Of a DNA stretch of 64,000 nucleotides, positions 43,263 through 50,147 are shown one piece after another (the stretch's first letter is position 1; each line of letters opens with the position of its first letter). Location: assembly GCF_011758565.1 (NCBI RefSeq), contig NZ_JAAMOX010000001.1:372001-436000 (forward strand), given 5' to 3'. The notes beneath the pieces are model-generated. The model did not search any database and was not told the origin of the DNA. It worked only from the letters and a program-made list of their open reading frames with translations. This DNA comes from Lysinibacter cavernae (lineage in GTDB: Bacteria; Actinomycetota; Actinomycetes; Actinomycetales; Microbacteriaceae). The translations under genes were made by a program, and so were the position numbers.

Positions 43263-43336
43263 GGGGCGTTAGCTCAGCCGGTTAGAGCAGCGGACTCATA
43301 ATCCGTCGGTCGCGGGTTCAAGTCCCGCACGCCCCA
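43263..43336 (+). tRNA. tRNA with CAT anticodon (Met or lysidine-type Ile2)
   Basis: Acceptor GGGGCGT/ACGCCCC, D-arm GCTC...GAGC, anticodon stem CGGAC? loop CTCATAA (anticodon CAT), T-arm GCGGG-TTCAAGT-CCCGC, discriminator A; CCA is not encoded. CAT can be Met or, after lysidine modification, Ile (AUA); sequence alone does not decide here. The phage integrase gene ends 16 bp after it, so its 3' half is the probable attachment core. Confidence 0.93.
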
Positions 43337-43340
43337 CAAT
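43310..43340. other. Predicted attL (3' end of tRNA)
   Basis: The tyrosine integrase gene begins reading toward, and ends 16 bp from, this tRNA 3' end, the standard layout of an integrated phage. The crossover core should be part of the T-arm/acceptor sequence; attR, a repeat of this segment, should lie beyond 64,000. Exact core limits cannot be fixed without attR. Confidence 0.55.
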
Positions 43341-43351
43341 AGATTACCTGA

Positions 43352-44500
43352 TCAAGTACCAGATTTGCCGCCAACTATCTGTAGTACGGGAGCGACGTGG
43401 GGCAGTCGTGGGGCAGACTCTTTCTTGGACGGCTTCGGCGAAAGCGCCAGAGGGCTCGAAAGCGCGGCCAAAATCGTGTCGGTTGGTGATTCTGCCAGAT
43501 GCGCATATTTGCGTGTCGTCAAGGGTGAGACATGGCCCAGAAGCCTGCCGACCTCTTCCAGTGAGACTCCAGCTTGAATGAGCCAAGATGCGTAGGTGTG
43601 TCGTAAATCGTGAATGGTGACATCGGTGATGTTGGCCGCGGTGATGGCAGGAAGCCAGACCTTTCGACGCCAGTTTGAATAGTCGAGCGGTGCGGATTTT
43701 GGGCCGTCGACCCTGAATAGTTGCCCGGCTTGTTTCTTCACGAGTTGTTTGATCTCGGCCAGTACCCAGTCTGGAACTGGGACGGAGCGGCGTCGGCGAG
43801 ACTTCGGGTAGTCCTTGAGTCGGTTGCCTCGGTCGTCCCAAGTCTCAGATACTCGAATCACAGCTTTCTTGACGTCGACGCGCTTGCCTTGTAGTCCGAT
43901 GGCTTCGCCCCACCGAAGTCCCGTGCCGAGTAGTAGAGCGATCAGCGCTCGGTCTCGGCTCTTTTTTGGGAATTGTTTGAGTAGGCGCTTCGCTTCCTTT
44001 TTCGTGAGGTAGCGCTCTTTTGCATTGTCGGGCGATGGGAGTTTGAGCCTGGCCGCTGCGTTGCTGGGTAGAACCTCAGCATCCACGGCAGCAGCCAAGG
44101 ATGCCGACATGAGGTGCACTATCTTTTGTACGGTGGAGGGCGCGAGGCCTTCGGCAGCGAGCTCGCCTGCCCACTCGCGAATCTTATGACGGGTGATGTC
44201 AATGAGGGCTATTGAGCCCCACTTTGGAAGAAGCCTTGAATCTCGTCGTGTAGCATCCCTGCTGAGAGTGGACGGCTCCACGGATCTCGTAGGCCACCAC
44301 TCTTCGCACCAATCAGACCATGATCGTAATGCCGCCTTCGGGTCGCGCCAGCCAATCGAGTGAGATCCTTCCTCTTTGACTGTCGCGGCTTTGAAGGCGG
44401 CTTTTTTTGTGTCAAAAACGCCTGCGCTGCGCTTCTCTCCGGTTGGTATCCGGTACTGTCCACGGTACTTGCCAGACGGTAGCTCTTCAGCCCAAGCCAT
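43352..44500 (-). CDS. int: Tyrosine site-specific integrase
   Basis: 382 aa. N-terminal arm-binding domain (GQYRIPTGEKRSAGVF), core-binding SAM-like domain (about 65-155), catalytic domain with R196 (GTGLRWGE), K233, H297/R300 (HDLRHTY), H323 (LGH) and nucleophile Y332. Inserts and excises the phage at the tRNA. The last residues lie next to attL. Typical actinophage length. Excision probably needs the HTH protein at 46670. Confidence 0.96.
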   Translation of the reverse strand: MAWAEELPSGKYRGQYRIPTGEKRSAGVFDTKKAAFKAATVKEEGSHSIGWRDPKAALRSWSDWCEEWWPTRSVEPSTLSRDATRRDSRLLPKWGSIALIDITRHKIREWAGELAAEGLAPSTVQKIVHLMSASLAAAVDAEVLPSNAAARLKLPSPDNAKERYLTKKEAKRLLKQFPKKSRDRALIALLLGTGLRWGEAIGLQGKRVDVKKAVIRVSETWDDRGNRLKDYPKSRRRRSVPVPDWVLAEIKQLVKKQAGQLFRVDGPKSAPLDYSNWRRKVWLPAITAANITDVTIHDLRHTYASWLIQAGVSLEEVGRLLGHVSPLTTRKYAHLAESPTDTILAALSSPLALSPKPSKKESAPRLPHVAPVLQIVGGKSGT

Positions 44501-44538
44501 GACGTTGCCTTTCTCGGTAAATACGGCGTTCGGGAGAT

Positions 44539-45216
44539 TTACATCCGTGCGAGAAGTTCAGTCTTTTTCGTCTCAAATTCAAGCTCGGACAGGATTCCGG
44601 CGTCACGGAGCTCTGCGAGTTGACGTAGCTGACCTGCAAAATCGGGGGTGCTCTGACTGACGGCCGTCGACTGTGCGACCTGAGCCACGTTCACATTGAC
44701 CGTCGGATGGCTTGATGCTTTCTGAGCCTGCATCGCGGTAATGATCGCTTGACGGAACTCGGCTGCCTCGTCGCGGCTCACACGGAACGCGGTTGTGTTG
44801 ACTGCTGCGCCCGAGGAAGTCTGGACCTCGACGAGGTGGTAAAGCATTCCGTCTTTGCGGTTTGACACATTGGTGACGTGCTCAAGAAGGACCATATCGA
44901 AGCCGTCTTTGCCTCCCTTGATGCCGGTGGCGAGCATGGACGCGCCGGCGGTCATCGTGGCGAGAGCAACTTTGCCAGCTGATACTCCGCGCGCTCTTTC
45001 CCACTCGATGCGATCGGGCCAAAGGCGCACTTGGGCATTTTTGCCGCTGATGTGGCTGGTCACTGCGTACAGCGGTGGAATCTCGGTTGCTGTAACTTCG
45101 CTGGTTTCGTCGTCACGAACGTCTGCGGCGACATCGCCCTTCAGCTTCAGCGTGGCGTCTTTGGCATTTGTAATCGCCTGGTTGGCTGAGTCTTTGATCT
45201 TGTCGAACATTCCCAT
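44539..45216 (-). CDS. SHOCT-domain protein with PH-like fold
   Basis: 225 aa. N-terminal amphipathic Ala/Lys/Asp helices, a beta-rich middle (about 50-160: YAVTSHISGKNAQVRLWPDRIEWERARG...LLEHVTNVSNRK) like bacterial PH domains, and a C-terminal SHOCT motif LRQLAELRDAGILSELEFETKKTELL. ATG 45216 has AAAGG upstream. Sits between integrase and immunity genes, where actinophages often carry lysogeny-expressed cargo; superinfection exclusion is possible, but unproven. Confidence 0.7.
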   Translation of the reverse strand: MGMFDKIKDSANQAITNAKDATLKLKGDVAADVRDDETSEVTATEIPPLYAVTSHISGKNAQVRLWPDRIEWERARGVSAGKVALATMTAGASMLATGIKGGKDGFDMVLLEHVTNVSNRKDGMLYHLVEVQTSSGAAVNTTAFRVSRDEAAEFRQAIITAMQAQKASSHPTVNVNVAQVAQSTAVSQSTPDFAGQLRQLAELRDAGILSELEFETKKTELLARM

Positions 45217-45279
45217 GTTTTTGACCTTTACTGTGTGGGGTGGGGGAGGTGATTGGTTTGTATTCAAGTCAGGTGTGGG

Positions 45280-45672
45280 CTATGCGCTGGCGCGCTGATA
45301 GTTGCTAGTGAGATAGGTTTCTAATACTTCGGCGGTGACGAAAAGTTCTAGGCACCATTGCCCGGGGTCGTCGGATGCTGCCACAGCAGCCATGAGATCG
45401 ACGTCGCAGATTAGCCGGTTGGCGGCGATGCGGTTGACGAGACGTTCGCGTTTATCGTGCGCCGGCCCGTATGGCATAGGGGTATCTTCGCGTTCGGCGT
45501 GGACTATTTCATGCGCGAGGGTGCATCGTTCTTCGCGAGTAGTCAAGCCTCGTCTAAGGATGACGAGTTTGTCGTCGTGGAGGTATTCAGCGTCATGATC
45601 TTGGCGACTTAGGGGGCCGTATGTAACGGTGAGGCCCAGCGACGCTGCGTGGGCCCACGAGTCGTAGAACAT
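45280..45672 (-). CDS. ImmA/IrrE family metallo-endopeptidase
   Basis: 130 aa, COG2856 protease. Zinc motif HEIVHAERED follows LTTREERCTLA; another conserved segment, RIAANRLICDVD, follows. In ICEBs1 and several phages the partner protease cleaves the repressor to induce lytic growth. Its ATG overlaps the last base of the repressor stop (45672), so repressor and protease are made together. Confidence 0.9.
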   Translation of the reverse strand: MFYDSWAHAASLGLTVTYGPLSRQDHDAEYLHDDKLVILRRGLTTREERCTLAHEIVHAEREDTPMPYGPAHDKRERLVNRIAANRLICDVDLMAAVAASDDPGQWCLELFVTAEVLETYLTSNYQRASA

Positions 45673-46142
45673 CAGGGATAGTCCTCCTCGTTGACCTCGA
45701 TGGTCCTCGAGCGTGTTTTCGCGACAGCGGGGAGGTCTTCTTGGTTGGTGGGTACTTCATCTCGGCGATGGTCAGCCAGGTGAGAGACTGTGGCTGCGGT
45801 CTGGACGGCTTCGGAGATTGGTGCATCCCAGAGACCCGAGATTTGAGTTACGTTGAGTCGACGTCCAACCTCGACAACAAGTTGTTCGTCGGTGGCGGTT
45901 TGAAGGGCTCTTTCGAGTCCCTCCGCCCCCGCGTCTTCGGGGGTAAGGTGGCCGGTCGCTATGAGCTCTGCGACTACAGGTCGTCCATATGCCCTAGCTA
46001 CGGCACGAACCGTTTCGAAGGTGACCTGATCCTGGTTGACTTGGCGGGTGAGCGTCGAATGCGTGGTGCCGATTTTGCGGGCGACTTCTCGGTGTGAGTC
46101 GTTCCCGCGAATCGAGTCAATCCAATTCATTGCGTTGTTCAT
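45672..46142 (-). CDS. Phage HTH repressor (immunity repressor candidate)
   Basis: 156 aa. HTH near residues 15-50 (SHREVARKIGTTHSTLTRQVNQDQ) with a polar, acidic C-terminal half and no LexA-type autocleavage domain. This fits repressors that are inactivated by an ImmA protease, which is encoded next. The start codon directly abuts an operator-like palindrome and the mRNA looks leaderless (-10 CATTAT ends 6 nt before ATG on the minus strand). Confidence 0.82.
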   Translation of the reverse strand: MNNAMNWIDSIRGNDSHREVARKIGTTHSTLTRQVNQDQVTFETVRAVARAYGRPVVAELIATGHLTPEDAGAEGLERALQTATDEQLVVEVGRRLNVTQISGLWDAPISEAVQTAATVSHLADHRRDEVPTNQEDLPAVAKTRSRTIEVNEEDYP

Positions 46143-46158
46143 GTGTCAATAATGACAC
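46143..46158. promoter_or_regulatory. Operator-like palindrome at repressor start
   Basis: GTGTCA-ATAA-TGACAC, perfect 6-bp arms, starting one base before the repressor ATG and covering its -10 region. Candidate binding site for the repressor or Cro protein. Confidence 0.6.
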
Positions 46159-46178
46159 AGCACTGTTGCGTTTGTAAA
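46149..46178 (-). promoter_or_regulatory. Repressor promoter
   Basis: On the minus strand TTTACA (46178-46173) and CATTAT (46154-46149), 18-bp spacer. The predicted start coincides with the repressor ATG, so the transcript would be leaderless. Confidence 0.5.
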
Positions 46179-46184
46179 CCAATA

Positions 46185-46224
46185 TGTTCAAAAGTTTGAC
46201 AGCGTGGTGCTCTCATGTGAATAT
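46185..46224 (+). promoter_or_regulatory. Cro promoter with overlapping operator
   Basis: TTGACA at 46196-46201, 17-bp spacer, GAATAT at 46219-46224; the predicted start falls at the Cro-like ATG (46231), so this transcript also looks leaderless. The imperfect palindrome TGTTCAAA-AG-TTTGACA (46185-46201) overlaps the -35 box and shares TGTCAA with the site at 46143. Confidence 0.55.
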
Positions 46225-46230
46225 TGGAGC

Positions 46231-46518
46231 ATGAACGCAACAAACGTACAGCAAATGAACCAGCCGGTTGCGGTGATTCGTCCCGGGCTGCTTGACAGAC
46301 TCAAAGGAAACTCTGGTATCCGGAACGACGAAGCTTTTGCTCGCCTCATCGGAGTAAGTAGAGCTACCCTTCAGCGATTCAAGAACGGCGACGAAGTTTC
46401 GATGCGGGCTGCAGTTGGCATCTCGCTCGCATTCGGTCTCGGAATCGGTGAAATTGTGGAAGTTCGTCAGGTAGAGGGCGATCCATCCTCTCGCAGCGAC
46501 GTGGGAGCGGCATCATGA
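46231..46518 (+). CDS. Cro-like HTH protein
   Basis: 95 aa. HTH at about residues 32-55 (NDEAFARLIGVSRATLQRFKNGDEVS) and a hydrophobic dimer segment (MRAAVGISLAFGLGIGEIVEV). First rightward early gene, divergent from the repressor, so a Cro or second-repressor role is likely. ATG 46231 is the sensible start; GGAG is too close to act as a normal ribosome binding site. Confidence 0.78.
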   Translation: MNATNVQQMNQPVAVIRPGLLDRLKGNSGIRNDEAFARLIGVSRATLQRFKNGDEVSMRAAVGISLAFGLGIGEIVEVRQVEGDPSSRSDVGAAS

Positions 46519-46673
46519 GAGCACGCAGAGTAGCTCGGCTCCTTACCCTCCGTGAGTTGCTCGGCAACCACCACACTGCTGCCTTGGCAGTCAAGGACAT
46601 AGACGAGGGGTACCGCATTCTCTCCAGGATTCGCGCCGTGTCAGCGGCCATTCGTGAGGCGGTGGAATCGTGA
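46515..46673 (+). CDS. Small phage protein
   Basis: 52 aa (MRARRVARLLTLRELLGNHH at the start), helical and basic. Overlaps the Cro-like stop (ATGA) and the next start (GTGA), which supports real translation within the early operon. Function unknown. Confidence 0.6.
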   Translation: MRARRVARLLTLRELLGNHHTAALAVKDIDEGYRILSRIRAVSAAIREAVES

Positions 46674-46909
46674 GCCGCCTTACGCCGCTTGATGTAGTTC
46701 GAGAGACCGGTCGCTCCTTGAGTACTGTCCGCCGGGCAATCAAGAGCGAAGACCTGCATAGTACACAGCCGCGTATCAACGGCGTCGTCAAGCGCGGCAG
46801 CCACCGTTCGATTGAGCGTGAGTGCTTGGATGCTTGGCTTGACGGCATCTTGTGCTCGCATCGGCAAAACGTGACACCTATTTCGAATCGGCAAAAGCGC
46901 GCGTCGTAA
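46670..46909 (+). CDS. HTH DNA-binding protein, excisionase-like
   Basis: 79 aa. GTG start overlaps the previous stop by 4 bp. LTPLDVVRETGRSLSTVRRAIKSED is a winged-HTH/MerR-like helix pair, followed by LDAWLDG, the pattern of phage Xis/RDF proteins. It would direct integrase to excise; a transcription role is the alternative. Confidence 0.68.
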   Translation: MSRLTPLDVVRETGRSLSTVRRAIKSEDLHSTQPRINGVVKRGSHRSIERECLDAWLDGILCSHRQNVTPISNRQKRAS

Positions 46910-46996
46910 CCATACGGTGCGGTCAACTCTCTGTCCTAGATCTGATCTTGGACGAGCTGCTGCATACCAAAAAGTATTGATTGAAAGGCAAGAAAA
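46910..46996 (+). promoter_or_regulatory. Gap with start-associated sequence
   Basis: No gene. Ends with GCATACCAAAAAGTATTGA then TTGAAAGGCAAGAAAA (46981-46996) directly before the next ATG. The second segment is repeated before four early phage genes and supplies their Shine-Dalgarno (AAAGG). Confidence 0.6.
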
Positions 46997-47407
46997 ATGA
47001 CTGAAAAGACTCCCATCAAGCCCGAAGATATTCGTCAGGGTGACCTCATTCGGATCGAGTATCGACCGGGAAATACGTTCTCCGCACTGGAATACACAGC
47101 AAAGGAAGAGGCCCATGCTGGGGATGCTCTGACTGATGACGCTCTCTTCCTTCTTTACCGACCAATATCCTTGCCGACAGCACCGGGCTTATACCTCGAC
47201 AAAGACGGCGATGTGTGGCAAGTCGCGAAAGCGGGTAAAGCGCGCCTCAGGCAGAGAGGCGTTGATGAAGATGGCCTGCCGGAAGAATATGCGCCTTATC
47301 AGCGACTTGAGGCTGTCAGCGTAACGCTCGCGCGGGTAGATGAGGAACTGCGGCGAAACGAGTTGAGTCTTTCCGCAGGTCATCTGGCAAGAGCATTCTC
47401 GGAGTAG
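46997..47407 (+). CDS. Phage protein of unknown function
   Basis: 136 aa, acidic, no membrane segments. Not recognised. Strand-rich beginning (IRQGDLIRIEYRPGNTFSALEYT) and LYLDKDGDVWQVAKAGKARLRQR suggest a small beta-barrel fold. Start is set by the start-associated sequence. Lies among short early genes, so a host-takeover role is possible. Confidence 0.65.
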   Translation: MTEKTPIKPEDIRQGDLIRIEYRPGNTFSALEYTAKEEAHAGDALTDDALFLLYRPISLPTAPGLYLDKDGDVWQVAKAGKARLRQRGVDEDGLPEEYAPYQRLEAVSVTLARVDEELRRNELSLSAGHLARAFSE

Positions 47408-47415
47408 CCGCTGCC

Positions 47416-47517
47416 ATGACAATTACTACGCGTGTTCACTCGCAGGCCGCCGCACGCTCTGCGTTCGATGTGCTGTTCCTGGATACCGGCGTCGTCCTCT
47501 GTGTGGCGACTGCTTAA
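47416..47517 (+). CDS. Very small ORF
   Basis: 33-codon ORF from ATG 47416 to TAA 47515 (MTITTRVHSQAAARSAFDVL at the start). No Shine-Dalgarno is visible and there is no clear family. It fills part of a 228-bp gap. Could be non-coding. Confidence 0.25.
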   Translation: MTITTRVHSQAAARSAFDVLFLDTGVVLCVATA

Positions 47518-47635
47518 CCGTCCTCTCTCCCGCTGAGCGGAAGCTCTGGCTGGCTAAATAGTCGGCCGTTTCTGAGCCCAGTCACATATAGGGCTGGCCA
47601 CTGCATACCCAAAATCTCTCATGAAAGGCAAAAAT

Positions 47636-47878
47636 ATGGACTCCGACATTACTATCGAGGACGCGCGGCACGTGCTGTGGTACTTCGCAGACCGAACCAA
47701 CGGCTGGGAGTACGGCACCTTCACTGGCAAGCTCATCTCAGCTATCGCACACGCAGACCAAGGCAATCAGGAGCGGTTACGGCTCGGCTTCCCCGGTCTT
47801 GTAGCGGCTGCCCGGATGTGTATGTATGACCAAGGCGGCACGCACATGCTTGGTCAGTTTGTGAGGGGCGAGCTGTGA
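47636..47878 (+). CDS. Phage protein of unknown function
   Basis: 80 aa. ITIEDARHVLWYFADRTNGWEYGTF then HADQGNQERLRLGFPGLVAAARM; helical, unrecognised, but its codons and ribosome site (TGAAAGGCAAAAAT, 47622-47635) fit the surrounding early genes. Stop overlaps the next GTG. Confidence 0.65.
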   Translation: MDSDITIEDARHVLWYFADRTNGWEYGTFTGKLISAIAHADQGNQERLRLGFPGLVAAARMCMYDQGGTHMLGQFVRGEL

Positions 47879-48027
47879 ACGCTTCCTCCCTGCTCAGCAT
47901 GGCGGCGGTGCTGGTCATTGGCATTGCTATCGGCCGCGGCGCCCAGATCTTCAACGGCCTCAGCTTGCTTGGCCTGGCGCTGGTTGCTGCGTCGTGGGTC
48001 GCTTTCCTGATTGAGGAACGGTCGTGA
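47875..48027 (+). CDS. Small phage membrane protein
   Basis: 50 aa from GTG 47875, which overlaps the previous stop (GTGA). Two hydrophobic segments, about residues 5-18 and 28-45, separated by GRGAQIFNG; ends IEERS. The GTGA overlap at each end supports translation. Role unknown. Confidence 0.6.
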   Translation: MNASSLLSMAAVLVIGIAIGRGAQIFNGLSLLGLALVAASWVAFLIEERS

Positions 48028-48311
48028 GGGTGGCGGCTGGTACCGATCTTGATTTGACGGTGCTGGAACACCTGGACTTCGAACCGGTATGCGAGGGCAC
48101 CAGGTTCACCGAATGCAGTGAGGCTGCGACAAGAGTTCTCGTCTTCAATTGCAGATGTTGCTTGCGAAGGCTGCAATGCGCGCCGTGCGCGAGCAACATC
48201 ATTGAGGACATGCGGGAATGGCTTCGAAGCCCTGTGGCATCGGTAGTTTGCCGCAGGTGCAACAGCAAGACGACTCATGCTGAGAACTTGCCATTGAAGG
48301 TCGGCTCATGA
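48024..48311 (+). CDS. Cysteine-rich phage protein, zinc-ribbon-like
   Basis: 95 aa, GTG start overlapping the previous stop. CRCC, CAPC and CRRC clusters in the C-terminal half suggest a zinc-binding domain and so DNA or protein binding. The RusA ATG overlaps its stop region by 4 bp. Not assigned to a family. Confidence 0.55.
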   Translation: MRVAAGTDLDLTVLEHLDFEPVCEGTRFTECSEAATRVLVFNCRCCLRRLQCAPCASNIIEDMREWLRSPVASVVCRRCNSKTTHAENLPLKVGS

Positions 48312-48700
48312 TCACCATCAGGGTCAAGGGCAAGCCGATTCCGCAAGGTTCGAAAACGGCGTTTGTGGTGAAGGGCCGCGCGGTGGTGACGGATGCCAAC
48401 GCGAAGTTGCTGAAGCCGTGGCGCAAACATGTTGCGGCCACCGCTCGGGAACAATACACCGGCCAAATGCTGACTGGTGCGCTGCAGGTCACGCTCCTCT
48501 TCCTCTTCGAGCGTCCCGCGTCTGTGACTCGGAAGTACCCGTCGGTCAAGCCAGACGTGGACAAGGTCACTCGCGCAATCTTTGACGCGATGACGGACGC
48601 CGGTGTGTGGAAGGACGACGCGCTCGTCGTTGATACACGGCAGAAAAAAGAGTACGCGGCAACCGCTGGGGTTGTCGTGACTATCAAAGAAATTGACTGA
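48308..48700 (+). CDS. rusA: RusA family crossover junction endodeoxyribonuclease
   Basis: 130 aa. Resolves Holliday junctions. Conserved KPDVDKVTRAIFDAMTDAGVWKDDALV (residues 81-107 region) carries the catalytic aspartates D83, D85 and D103/D104; N-terminal KGKPIPQGSKTA matches the family. Works with the phage recombination genes 0.3 kb downstream. Confidence 0.92.
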   Translation: MITIRVKGKPIPQGSKTAFVVKGRAVVTDANAKLLKPWRKHVAATAREQYTGQMLTGALQVTLLFLFERPASVTRKYPSVKPDVDKVTRAIFDAMTDAGVWKDDALVVDTRQKKEYAATAGVVVTIKEID

Positions 48701-48711
48701 AAGGCAAGAAA

Positions 48712-49017
48712 ATGACTGTGAAATATAGCTCACAACGCCCGCTCGACGAGCTCGACGGATTGCAGGACTTTGAGGATGACTTCAAGGAAGAATCTGCGGA
48801 GCCGGTACTCATCGTCGGTGTCGTGCAGACACAGAAGATCGAGCACATCATCGCGGACGGCACTGACCGTCCGACAGTGAAGTTTCGGCAGATTGAGGTG
48901 GTGCCGGCGGCTGATGCAGCGACTGTCTCTGCCTTGATTAAGAAGATTTATCAGGACCGCACTGGCGACAGCGCTCTTGAGCTTGCCGGTCTTGAGATTG
49001 ACGGTGATGACGAATGA
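48712..49017 (+). CDS. Conserved phage early protein
   Basis: 101 aa, acidic. Strand-rich (PVLIVGVVQTQKIEHIIADG, PTVKFRQIEVV) with a helical C-terminal part. Begins after a copy of the start-associated sequence (48698-48711) and ends by ATGA overlap with the exonuclease gene. The position before a YqaJ/Bet pair suggests a recombination accessory role; function unknown. Confidence 0.6.
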   Translation: MTVKYSSQRPLDELDGLQDFEDDFKEESAEPVLIVGVVQTQKIEHIIADGTDRPTVKFRQIEVVPAADAATVSALIKKIYQDRTGDSALELAGLEIDGDDE

Positions 49018-50147
49018 CCGCTGTGACGTATCAGCCTCAGGCGCTCGTTGATTTGCAGGGCCGTGTGCTGGGGAATGACTCGGATCGTGCAGCGTGGCTG
49101 GAGGCCCGTCGAAGTGTGATCACTGCTACTGAGGCGAAAACTCTTTACAAGGGGTCGAACGCCGATAAAGCAAAGATCGTCCGTGAGAAAGTCACAGGCG
49201 AATCGTCCTTCTTCGGAAACCGGTATACGGAGTGGGGCACCTATCGTGAGCCGTTTATCGCTGCTCAACTTGCCGGTCATGGGCTGGAATTGTGCGGTGA
49301 CTTGATTCACGCCGAGCTCAACTCTCGGCATGCCGCAACTCCGGACTTGATCGGCGTTGACTTTGACGAGCAGATTGTGCTCGGCGAGATCAAGACGGCG
49401 AACGATGTCATGGCTGTGGGCTCGCCGAAGTTTGAGCAGCGTGGGTATCTGTGGCAGATGCTGTGGCAGATGTACTGCTTTGGCGCTACTCGCGTGCTCT
49501 TTGCATGGGAGCAGCACGACAACGATTGGTCTCGTTGGGATGCACGCCCGATGGATGACCAATCTCGCTGGGACGAGTTTGGGCCTAAAGTGCTGTGTCT
49601 CAATACCGAGTGGGTGGTGCTTACTCCACAGCTTGAGGTTGAGCTGACGAAGATGATCGCGGCAGCTGATCGAGCACTTGCGCGACTCGACAAGCAGCTT
49701 GCGGAGACGTCGGCTGACGAGGAGCCTGTCTTCTCTCCAGAGCAGCTAGCAGACCTGGTCAGGCATGGTACTGAGAAGGCGCGCCAGCTCGTTGCCGAGA
49801 CCACAGCGAAGAAGGCTAAAGAAGCTGCCCAGAAGGCAGCTGAGGCCATGTTTACCAACGTCACTGAGGTCTATTCCGAGGTGCACGAGGGCATCAAATT
49901 CACGTGGTCGCCGCCTGGACCAACGGAGGTGACCCAGACGGATTTGGAAGCTGCTCGGGCCGCCGACCCTGCGCTGGCCGAAGCCCTCGGTGTGGCCGAC
50001 GCCGCTTGCGATGCGGCGATGGTTGCGCGTGAGGCCATCGCTGATCGGTGGGCGAAGCATGTGCAGGGATACGTGTCTGTGGTGCCGGGTGTGCCGTCTC
50101 CATCGAAATTGACGATTACGAAGCAGAAAGTGAAGACCAATGAGTAG
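49014..50147 (+). CDS. YqaJ-family viral exonuclease (lambda Exo-like)
   Basis: 377 aa. The first 200 residues hold the PD-(D/E)xK core: AWLEARRSVITATEAKTL, GTYREPFIA, ATPDLIGVDFDEQIVLGEIKTAN (Asp...Glu-x-Lys) and QRGYLWQMLWQMYCFG. C-terminal 150 residues are Ala/Glu-rich, probably coiled coil. Makes 3' single-stranded DNA for annealing by the Bet protein, whose gene it overlaps by 8 bp. Confidence 0.9.
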   Translation: MTAVTYQPQALVDLQGRVLGNDSDRAAWLEARRSVITATEAKTLYKGSNADKAKIVREKVTGESSFFGNRYTEWGTYREPFIAAQLAGHGLELCGDLIHAELNSRHAATPDLIGVDFDEQIVLGEIKTANDVMAVGSPKFEQRGYLWQMLWQMYCFGATRVLFAWEQHDNDWSRWDARPMDDQSRWDEFGPKVLCLNTEWVVLTPQLEVELTKMIAAADRALARLDKQLAETSADEEPVFSPEQLADLVRHGTEKARQLVAETTAKKAKEAAQKAAEAMFTNVTEVYSEVHEGIKFTWSPPGPTEVTQTDLEAARAADPALAEALGVADAACDAAMVAREAIADRWAKHVQGYVSVVPGVPSPSKLTITKQKVKTNE

